From: Frigoribacterium sp. PhB116
GTDB lineage: Bacteria > Actinomycetota > Actinomycetes > Actinomycetales > Microbacteriaceae
Assembly (NCBI RefSeq): GCF_004364285.1
Contig: NZ_SOBE01000001.1
Location: 1-64,000, forward strand
Length of the DNA: 64,000 nt
Reading direction: 5' to 3'
Below, in pieces: positions 46,938-56,610 of this stretch (positions within the stretch are counted from its first letter, which is position 1; each line of letters begins with the position of its first letter). The translations under genes were made by a program, and so were the position numbers. The notes below the pieces were generated by a model. That model searched no databases, was not told where the DNA came from, and saw nothing but the letters and a program-made list of their open reading frames with translations.

Positions 46938-49066
46938 GAGCTAGTCCGTCCTGCGTGGCTCGTCCTGGGCGTGACGTTGCTCGTTCCCACCCACAGACCA
47001 TCACGGGCTCGAGTCATTGCCACATAAAGCTCGCGCCGGTTGAGTGCGAGGCGTTCACGCTCGGTCTCTGAGGAAGGGACGGGTGTGTCTCGCCTCAGCA
47101 GCTCCGGCTTCACTCGCGCAAGCACGACCTGCTTGAACTCGAGGCCCTTGGCTCGCTTCACCGTCCCGACTTTGACGGCGTCCTTCGGTCGGCCGTCGTA
47201 CTTCAAGAGATCCATCGCGGGGATGCCCGCGGCCATGAGCGCGTCCATAGCGGTGTCAGCATCCTTATTCGTGGCCGTCAGCACGCCGATGTCGCCCAGC
47301 GACATGCCGACGAGGTGCATCACATCCCGCACACGCTCGACCAGGGCCGCATCGTGCTCGGGCCAGGTCGCGTGCCTGACGAGAACGGGCTGGGGCCCCG
47401 TGCGAGCAACGGCCTTGACGCCATCGATGCTCTGGCCCGTGCCCTCGATGTCTGTGTACTCATCACCGAGCACCGCCGCGTTGGCGAAGGCCAGGATCTC
47501 GGCCGTGTTGCGGTGGTTGACGTCGAGGACGACTCCGCGTCCGCTCAGGGAGATACCGACCTCGGAGAGCGTGTAGCCGCCGGGGTAGATGGTCTGCTGG
47601 CCGTCACCGATCAGGGTGAGACCGTCGGGGCGGTTGCCGACCAAGGTGTGGAGGAGCGCCACCATGGCGCAGGAGAGGTCCTGGGCCTCGTCGACGATGA
47701 CGGCGCCGTACCCTGCGAGCGGCTTCTGCTTCACACTCGCGAGGGCCATCAAGATGACGTCGGCGAAGTCGACCGCCTTGCGACGACGCAGAGCCTCGTC
47801 GTACCGCTCGTAGAGGGACCAGACGAGCCGGCGCTGATCGATCGTGACACGGTGTCGACGGCCTACGCGTGCGAGGTCCGCGTACTGCTCGAAGGTGCGG
47901 ATGCCGCGACCCTTGATGACGTAGGTGATCTCGTCTCGCTAGTAGTCGGAGGACATCCTCGATGAGCCGAGCGCGCCTCCTTCGCCTCTGCCGGCCCATG
48001 CTTCGCTGAACGCAGCATCGGCGGCCTTCGGGTCGATGCGGACGGACGCGCCTCGGTCTCGGAGGATGCCGAGGGCCAGCTTGTGGATGCTGGTGAACTC
48101 GACCTGGTGGGCGACCTCGGGCGCCATCCTGCCGAAAAGGTTCTCGAGCACGACCGGGAGAGTCTTCACGAAGGTCGTGAAGAGAACCTTGCCCTGGCCT
48201 CCGCGAGCCAGATATGCGGCGCGGTGGAGGCCGACCACTGTTTTGCCGGTGCCGGCTGATCCTCGGATGCGGGCCGGTCCGTTGAAGCTGCGGCGAGCGA
48301 GCTTTGCCTGCGCCGGGTCGAGGAACGACATCCATTTCTCGATGGGAGCCTCGAGGACACCGTCGAGAAGGGCCGCGTTGACTTCTTCTGCCGTCATGAG
48401 CTCGGCTGCGTCGACGGGGTCGGTCGGCCGGGTCAGGACCGGCTCGGGCACGGCGACGTCGATGGCGGAGGACGTCCGCAGGACGGGGAAATGGTCGAGG
48501 ACGCGACGGAGCACCAGGTCGATCTGGTGAGACGTCAGACGGGCGCCTGGGGAGGTGACGTGGCGGAGGGCGTCGTGCTCGCCGATGACCGTCACGGGTC
48601 CGACCTTCTCCTTGATGCCCCGGTGGCCTGCCAAGACCGCCACGGCGTGCACCTCGAGCGCTCCGAGTCCCACCTCGGCGAGGAGCGCCTCGGTGTTGTG
48701 CGCGAGGTCGGCCATGTTCGCGAGGTCGTCGGACACGTCCGCCTGGCCCCGGAAGATGCGACCACCCCGGATCGATACCTCCTTCCACGCCTTGGTGTCG
48801 ACGATGTGGACGCCCGAGGGGCCGACGACGATGAGGTCGACCTGGGCACCGCTGCGGCGGCTTCCCGGCCAGGCTCGATCGGGCAAGAGCGTGTAGCCGA
48901 CTGCGGCGAGCGGAGCGAGGACGCCGGCGACACGGCTCTCGGTGATGCCGGCGAGGCCGTAGCGAGCGGCCGCGTCGCGGGCCTCAGCTGCTGCTTGTTC
49001 GTGTGCTTCAGCCAAGGCTTGCTGGCGAAATGCTTCTTCGCGTGCGGACGCGCCTGCTGCGGCCAT
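46934..49066 (-). pseudogene. NERD-domain UvrD-type helicase interrupted by one in-frame TAG
   Basis: One frame of 711 codons encodes a complete NERD-helicase except for codon 376 (47941-47939), a TAG between SSDY and RDEITYVIKGRG. Before it lie a NERD nuclease domain (about 55-150, VDLIVVGPSGVHIVDTKAWK), the Q-motif FLDPAQAKLARR and Walker A GSAGTGKT (about 268). After it come Walker B VIVDEAQDL, motif III LIGDGQQTIYPGG, NVNHRNTAEI-like motif IV, KRAKGLEF and VAMTRARDGL. TGG (Trp) is the likely ancestral codon. Both halves are otherwise intact, so the mutation is recent, or the codon is read through, or the base is an error. Confidence 0.9.
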
Positions 49067-49267
49067 GTCGTTCCCCCGTGGTCAGGCCGCGCCTGGTCGG
49101 GGCGCGGTCTGTGAACCATGCTCACATGCTCCGCCGTCTGGGCTAGTGGGGTGCGGGGACCCAGTAGAGGGGTGGATGCGTGTTCGACGTTTCGCCGGGA
49201 GCGAGGGGCCCGGCCTTCCCCGAACGGGGGCGCGAAGTCATAACCAACTAAACGGTACTTTTCGCAG

Positions 49268-49612
49268 ATGTCGAACAATGTTCACCTCCAGCGTCGCTCT
49301 GCTGCGGCCGTCTTCTTCTTGCCTCTCGTCACCTTCGGGATCTACTCCATCGTCTGGTACGCCAAGACTCGAGGAGAGGTGAATGCAAGCGGCGCGAGTG
49401 CGATCACGACCTGGTGGATCCTCTGCCCCTTCGGTCTCTTCTGGTACCTGTGGTCGCTGGCCAAGGGCATCAACGTCGCCACGGGGCTCGGAACTGGTGG
49501 GAACTACGCGCTGCTCCTCCTTCTGGGCGGCATCGGCCAAGCCATCGTGCAGGCGCGCATGAACGGTGCCCAGGCTGGCGCCCCGGTCGCCGTCACGCCG
49601 GCGATGGCCTAG
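49268..49612 (+). CDS. DUF4234-type small membrane protein
   Basis: The 114-residue protein has three to four hydrophobic segments and the DUF4234-like FFLPLVTFGIYSIVWYAKTRGE opening (written as FFLPLVTFGIYSIVW, then AKTRGE). The family is of unknown function and is common in Actinobacteria. It starts 6 bases before the upstream non-coding gap ends and lies 6 bases ahead of the G5-domain gene, probably in one transcript. Confidence 0.82.
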   Translation: MSNNVHLQRRSAAAVFFLPLVTFGIYSIVWYAKTRGEVNASGASAITTWWILCPFGLFWYLWSLAKGINVATGLGTGGNYALLLLLGGIGQAIVQARMNGAQAGAPVAVTPAMA

Positions 49613-49618
49613 ATCAAC

Positions 49619-50272
49619 GTGTCTCTCGCGATGAAACGCTGGTGGAACGGTCTGACGAACAAGGGGCGCCTCCTCACGGGAGCTGGCGGAGTCGCCGCTC
49701 TGCTCATCGCCGGGGCTCTCATCGCCCCGGACAGCAGCAGCGGTTCGGCGTCTGCCGACACCGCTGTCCAGAGGACAGCATCGGCCAGCCCCACGCCGAC
49801 GCCGACGCCGACCCCGACGCCCGTGGTCACCACGGAGAACGTCGATGTCAGTGAGGCGATACCGTTCGACGCCGTTACGGTCGACGACGCCGGACGTGAC
49901 ATCGGGCAGGACGCCGTCACCACGACCGGCCAGGACGGCACTCGCGTCAAGACGTACGAAGTCACCTACACGGACGGTGTCGAGACGTCACGATCGCTCG
50001 CGAGCGAAGTCGTCGCGGCGCCTCCGGTCCAGCAGGTCACGAGCAGGGGGACTCGGGAGCCCTACGTGGCGCCTGCGCCGGCCCCCGTGCCCGCGCCTGC
50101 TCCGCAGGGCTGCGACTCGAACTACTCGGGGGCCTGCGTCCCGGTGGCCTCTGACGTGGATTGTGACGGCGGCAGCGGCAACGGACCCGCATACGTGCGG
50201 GGTCCCGTGAGCGTCGTCGGCTCCGACATCTACGACCTCGATCGCGACGGGGACGGCATCGCCTGCGACTAG
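49619..50272 (+). CDS. Secreted or membrane-anchored protein with G5 and excalibur domains
   Basis: The 217-residue protein has an N-terminal hydrophobic segment (about 19-40), then a Thr-Pro spacer (PTPTPTPTPTP). A G5 domain follows at about 66-135 (VTTENVDVSEAIPFDAVTVD). The C-terminal excalibur domain has Cys residues and the calcium-type DLDRDGDGIACD end. It should sit outside the cell and may bind wall polymers. GTG 49619 or ATG 49631 (MKRWW) can start it. Confidence 0.84.
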   Translation: MSLAMKRWWNGLTNKGRLLTGAGGVAALLIAGALIAPDSSSGSASADTAVQRTASASPTPTPTPTPTPVVTTENVDVSEAIPFDAVTVDDAGRDIGQDAVTTTGQDGTRVKTYEVTYTDGVETSRSLASEVVAAPPVQQVTSRGTREPYVAPAPAPVPAPAPQGCDSNYSGACVPVASDVDCDGGSGNGPAYVRGPVSVVGSDIYDLDRDGDGIACD

Positions 50273-50595
50273 GACTTCCTGTCGGGGCCAGTTGGTCGAG
50301 TGGTCGAAAGTGGTCGTTCGTGGCTCGATGGAGGACCAGTTCTGACCACTCGAGGACGAAGGGCGTCGGGGTCCTGCCGGGAGGCAGCGCCCGGACGCCC
50401 TTCCGGGCGTTACGAGGACTTGGCTCGGCACTCGCGCACGCCCGCATGTAACGAGTGCGTGAAGCTTCGGGGGCGGGAGGGGGAGGGCGCGACCCCGGCC
50501 GCAGGCCCGTAGCTGCGGGGATCGCGGGGTGCAGAGTGCGCACGCAAGTGCCGCCTCCTGCGGTCTGACGGCCTCGCGGCAGGGCCGCAAGTCCC
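50273..50595. other. Gap with hairpins before the peptide-importer operon
   Basis: This stretch carries no convincing gene. CGAGTGGTC (50297-50305) pairs with GACCACTCG (50344-50352), and CGCCCGGA (50388-50395) pairs with TCCGGGCG (50402-50409). The second hairpin is the likelier terminator for the G5/excalibur gene. The rest is GC-rich without recognisable features. Confidence 0.6.
50388..50409 (+). terminator. Hairpin terminator candidate
   Basis: Two perfect 8-bp arms enclose a 6-base loop, about 115 bases after the G5/excalibur stop. No T-run follows. Confidence 0.5.
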
Positions 50596-50617
50596 TTATC
50601 GTTCAGCGGAACGATAA
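50596..50617. promoter_or_regulatory. Palindromic operator upstream of peptide-importer operon
   Basis: TTATCGTTC (50596-50604) and GAACGATAA (50609-50617) form a perfect 9-bp inverted repeat around the 4-base centre AGCG. It ends 18 bases before the start codon at 50636. The length and symmetry fit a TetR-family operator, and a TetR-like gene ends this operon (58784-59587), so autoregulation of the whole unit is likely. Confidence 0.75.
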
Positions 50618-50635
50618 ACGGAAGGCCATCCCCGC

Positions 50636-52240
50636 ATGACACCGATCGTCCCTGAACACCGATCCGGCCTGAGCCGGCGCACCGTGCTGGCCGGCGCCGC
50701 CGGGCTCGCCGGGCTGGGCCTGCTCACCCTGTCGGGCTGCACCCCGGCCCGGAGCAACCCGACCATCCCCGAGGCCGCCGCCGTTGGTACAGCGAAGAGC
50801 GGCGGACGCCTGCGCATCGCCCGGCCGGCCGCCTCCGCCGCGGAGACGCTCGACTCGGCCAGCTCCCTCTCGGCCTACGAGTACCTCGGCGCCCTCTACA
50901 ACCGCCTCGTCAAGCTCGACGAGCAGGGCGTCACCGTGCCCGACCTCGCCGAGGAGTGGTCCGCCACCCCCGACGGCGTCACCTGGACCTTCCGCCTGCG
51001 CCAAGGCGTCACATTCCACGACGGACGCCGCTTCACCGCCGCGGACGCGATCTATTCGATCGAGCACATCCTCGACCCCGACACCGGCTCGCCCCAGGGC
51101 GAGGTGCTCGCCGCCATGATCGGCCCGGGCAGCATGAGCGCCCCCGACCCGCTCACCCTCCGCTTCGAGTTGCTGACCGCCAACGCCGAGTTCCCCTCGC
51201 TGCTGACGGCGTACCAGTGCTACATCGTCCCCGAGGGCAGCGCCGAGCCCGGCGACCCGAACGGCATCGGCACGACCGGCATCGGGACGGGGCCGTTCAA
51301 GCTCAGCAGCTTCGAGCCCGCGGGCACCGGCAGCATCGAGGCGTTCGAGGACCACTTCGCCGGGCGTCCGGTGCTCGACGGCATCGACTTCTACTCGATC
51401 CAGGACACGACCGCCCGCGTCAACGCCCTGCTCGCCGGCCAGATCGACCTCATCTCGCAGACCAACCTCGACTTCGCCACCGCCCAGGTCGTCAGCGCCT
51501 CGAGCACCGCCACCGTCGCCCGCTCCGCCAACGCGCAGTGGTACACGATCCCGATGCTGTTCACCTCCGCCGAGTTCAGCGACCCGCTGGTCCGCCAGGC
51601 CATGAAGCTCGCCTACGAACCCCAGGCCATCGTCGACACTGCCCTGCAGGGCACCGGCTCGCCGGGGTGGGACAACCCCGTGCCTCCCACCCAGGCCGTG
51701 TGGCTCGACGAGCAGCGCCAGCACGACCCCGACAAGGCCCGCGCCCTGCTCAAGCAGGCAGGTCGCGAAGGGTTCCGCACCGAGATCTACACGTCCAGCT
51801 ACGAGTCGGTCTTCACCCCGATGGCCGTCGCGTACCGCGACCAGGTCAAGGAGGCGGGCATCGACCTCGTCGTGCGCAACGCCTCCTCGGACTCGTACTA
51901 CACACAGATCTGGATGCAGAAGCCGCTGATGGTCAGCTACTGGTTCACCGGCCGCCCGATCGACCAGCTGCTGAACCAGATCTTCCGCACCGGCTCGTCG
52001 TACAACGAGAGCGCCTGGTCGAACCCCACCTTCGACGGGCTGCTCGACTCCGCCCGCGCCGAGATGAACGACGACCGTCGCCGGATGCTCTACCAGGACG
52101 CCCAGCGCGTCATCGTCGAGGACTCCGCCGACATGACCCCGATGTTCGGCGACCGCCTCGTCGGCCTCGGCCGGGACGTCGTCAACTACCGCGAGTACGG
52201 CTTCGAGTTCGACTACCTGCAGATCGGACTGCGCGCATGA
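50636..52240 (+). CDS. Peptide ABC transporter substrate-binding lipoprotein (family 5)
   Basis: The 534-residue protein has a twin-arginine-type start (LSRRTVLAG, residues 12-20) and lipobox LSGC with Cys35. The family-5 fold follows, with the diagnostic LAEEWSATPDGVTWTFRLR and GVTFHDGRRFTAADAIYSIE segments (about 104-145). It binds oligopeptides, nickel-type ligands or opines for import. A GGAAGG ribosome-binding site precedes ATG 50636. It heads a seven-cistron operon. A fragment of the same sequence recurs at 42492. Confidence 0.92.
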   Translation: MTPIVPEHRSGLSRRTVLAGAAGLAGLGLLTLSGCTPARSNPTIPEAAAVGTAKSGGRLRIARPAASAAETLDSASSLSAYEYLGALYNRLVKLDEQGVTVPDLAEEWSATPDGVTWTFRLRQGVTFHDGRRFTAADAIYSIEHILDPDTGSPQGEVLAAMIGPGSMSAPDPLTLRFELLTANAEFPSLLTAYQCYIVPEGSAEPGDPNGIGTTGIGTGPFKLSSFEPAGTGSIEAFEDHFAGRPVLDGIDFYSIQDTTARVNALLAGQIDLISQTNLDFATAQVVSASSTATVARSANAQWYTIPMLFTSAEFSDPLVRQAMKLAYEPQAIVDTALQGTGSPGWDNPVPPTQAVWLDEQRQHDPDKARALLKQAGREGFRTEIYTSSYESVFTPMAVAYRDQVKEAGIDLVVRNASSDSYYTQIWMQKPLMVSYWFTGRPIDQLLNQIFRTGSSYNESAWSNPTFDGLLDSARAEMNDDRRRMLYQDAQRVIVEDSADMTPMFGDRLVGLGRDVVNYREYGFEFDYLQIGLRA

Positions 52241-53307
52241 GCACTGAGATCACGACCCCTGCCACGCCGCCGCGCCAGCCGCGTCCGTCGTCGGGCCTCG
52301 ACAAGCAGACCGCAGGAGGCGCCCGCCCAGGAGGCGCAGCGGTCACCACCGCTCTGCTCGTGCTGCGCCGGGTCGGCACCGCCCTGCTCACCGTGCTGCT
52401 CGCCTCCTTCTTCGTGTTCTTCGCGGTGCAGGCGCTGCCCGGCGACGTCGCGCAGCAGCTGCTCGGCCAGGACGCGACGCCCGACGCGGTCGCCGCCCTG
52501 CGCGAGACGCTCGGCCTCGACCAGAACGTCTGGGCCCGCTACGGCCAGTGGCTCGTCGGCGCCAGCCACGGCGACTTCGGCATCTCGTTGGTCAGCGGGG
52601 CTCCGGTCGGGCCCGACCTGCTCGTCGCGTTCCGCAACAGCATGTTGATCGCCGTGCCGGCCCTGCTCGTCGGCGTCACGCTGTCGCTGACGCTCGGCGT
52701 CGTCGCGGGCGTGCGCCGCGGCCGCCCGAGCGACCACGCCATCTCGCTGATCAGCCTGGTCGTGATGAGCGTGCCGGAGTTCATGGTCGCCACGATCCTC
52801 GTGCTGCTCTTCGCGGTCGCGATCCCGATCTTCCCGGCCGTCGTGCTGCGCGGCGACAGCGCCACCGTGACGGAGCTGCTGCCGAGCGTCTGGCTGCCCG
52901 CCATCGTGCTGACCCTCGCCATGGCGGCCTACATCGTCCGGACGGCCCGCTCGTCGACCATCGACGTGATGGCCTCGGAGTTCGTCACCACCGCCGAGCT
53001 CAAGGGCCTCTCGACCCGCCAGGTCGTCTGGCGCCACGCCGTGCCGAGCGCCCTGCTGCCGACGCTGAACGTCGTCGCGCTCAACGTCGCGTGGCTGCTC
53101 GGGGGAGTCGTCGTCGTCGAGAACGTCTTCAACTACCCGGGCATGGGCAAGCTCATGCTCGAGTCGGTCTTCAACCGCGACCTGCCCACCATCCAGGCGA
53201 TCGCCGTCGTCAGCGCGCTCGTCTACGTCGTCTGCAACCTCGCGGCCGACCTGATCGCCCTCGCGCTCGACCCGCGGCTGCGCACCCGACGGAAGGCCCG
53301 TTCATGA
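52237..53307 (+). CDS. Peptide ABC transporter permease, DppB type
   Basis: The 356-residue permease has six membrane segments, FVFFAVQALPGDVAQQLLG near the first periplasmic loop and the EAA-loop region ELKGLSTRQVVWRHAVPSA (about 255-273), then LLGGVVVVENVFNYPGMG, which is characteristic of DppB. The first 45 residues are a Pro/Gly/Ala-rich cytosolic extension. The ATG overlaps the previous stop by 4 bp. Confidence 0.92.
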   Translation: MSTEITTPATPPRQPRPSSGLDKQTAGGARPGGAAVTTALLVLRRVGTALLTVLLASFFVFFAVQALPGDVAQQLLGQDATPDAVAALRETLGLDQNVWARYGQWLVGASHGDFGISLVSGAPVGPDLLVAFRNSMLIAVPALLVGVTLSLTLGVVAGVRRGRPSDHAISLISLVVMSVPEFMVATILVLLFAVAIPIFPAVVLRGDSATVTELLPSVWLPAIVLTLAMAAYIVRTARSSTIDVMASEFVTTAELKGLSTRQVVWRHAVPSALLPTLNVVALNVAWLLGGVVVVENVFNYPGMGKLMLESVFNRDLPTIQAIAVVSALVYVVCNLAADLIALALDPRLRTRRKARS

Positions 53308-54298
53308 GCACGATCACGCCTCCTCCTGCCTCTGGCTCTGTTGCTCCTGGGGCTGATCCGTCACGGGACGGATCGGGTCAGGGCGATGATCCGTCACGGG
53401 ACGGATCAGGCTCTGTGGCGACCTCACCCCCGATCGCGACGCGCCTGCGCTCGGTCTGGACCGGTCTCGGCAGCAGCATCAGCGCCTCCTCGGCCCTCGG
53501 CATCGGGCTGGGACTCATCGCCCTGCACGTGCTGCTCGCCGTGCTCGCCCCGCTGATCTCGGGACACGACCCCGTCATGACCGACTCGACCGCAGCGCTC
53601 AGCGGCGCGAGCTGGTCGCACTGGCTCGGCACGGACCAGTACGGCCGCGACATCCTCTCGCGCACCCTGCACGGCGGTCAGTACGCGCTGCTCGTGACGT
53701 TCCTCGCGACGACGATCGCCGTCGGCATCGGCACGGTGCTCGGCTGCGTCACCGCCTACGCCGACAACTGGTTCGACGAGGTCGTCATGCGCATCGTCGA
53801 CGCGCTGCTGAGCGTGCCGTCGATCCTCGCGCTGCTCGTCGTCGTGACCGTCTTCGACTCGGGGCTGTGGGTCATCGTGCTCGCCGTCACCGTCGTCTAC
53901 GCACCGGCCGTGACGCGCGTCGTCCGCGGAGCCGCCCGCACCGTCATCACCCAGGACTACGTCACCGCCGCCCGCGCCCGCGGCGAGGGAGCGCTCAGCA
54001 TCGTGTTCCGCGAGATCCTGCCGAACGTCACCGACGTGGTGCTCGTCGAGTTCGCGATGCGCGCCTCCTGGATCGTGCTGCTGATCTCGACGCTGTCGTT
54101 CCTGGGGTTCGGCGCGAACCCGCCGACTCCCGACTGGGGGCTCATGGTGCAGGAGAACCGCACCGCCCTCACCGTCGTGCCGCTCGGGACCCTCGCCCCC
54201 GTCGTCGCGCTCGCCACCCTCGTGATCGGCCTCAACCTCAGCGCCGACGGACTCAGCAAGACGCTCGGCGTGGACCGCGCGCAGAAGGGGGCGATCTG

Positions 54299-54299
<1 letters not shown>
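53304..54299 (+). CDS. Peptide ABC transporter permease, DppC type
   Basis: The 331-residue permease shows the DppC landmarks HWLGTDQYGRDILSRTLHGG (about 114) and the EAA loop TAARARGEGALSIVFREILPN (written as TAARARGEGALSIV, then FREILPN). The N-terminal 45 residues are unusual: they contain DPSRDGSG twice, encoded by two copies of a 20-bp palindrome. ATG 53304 overlaps dppB by 4 bp, so this odd N-terminus is probably translated. Confidence 0.91.
53355..53374. repeat. 20-bp palindrome, copy 1
   Basis: GATCCGTC and GACGGATC form 8-bp arms around ACGG. The element lies in the coding sequence for the DppC-like N-terminus (DPSRDGS). Confidence 0.9.
53388..53407. repeat. 20-bp palindrome, copy 2
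   Basis: It is identical to the copy at 53355-53374, 33 bases downstream and in the same reading frame, so it again encodes DPSRDGS. Confidence 0.9.
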
Positions 54300-56370
<2,071 letters not shown>

Positions 56371-56374
<4 letters not shown>

Positions 56375-56610
56375 GAGAGGACGACGTGACCAGGGGGGCC
56401 GTGGTGGGGACGCGCGGTGCCGAGCGATCCGGCACGGGACGGATCGACGTCGGCAGGGGCGCGGTTCGGACCAGCGTGCACGGCGGGGTGCAGCTGCACG
56501 ACCGCGCCGGCGACGAGGAGGCGGAGGGCGGCATCGCTGCGGAGGCCCACCTCCTGCGCCGCCTGCGTGAGCGCGAACAGGGCCAACGTCGGGACGGGGG
56601 CGCCTCGTGA
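56371..56610 (+). CDS. Small hypothetical protein between ATPase and hydrolase genes
   Basis: A 79-residue Arg/Gly/Glu-rich frame starts with a GTGA overlap at the ATPase stop and ends with a GTGA overlap at the next gene. It fills the gap exactly, so it is probably translated. No family is recognised. Its DNA holds a third, one-mismatch copy of the 20-bp palindrome (56426-56445). Residues 33-70 may be helical. Confidence 0.55.
56426..56445. repeat. 20-bp palindrome, copy 3 (one arm base changed)
   Basis: GATCCGGC-ACGG-GACGGATC differs at one position from the two copies in the DppC-like gene, 3 kb upstream. Confidence 0.8.
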
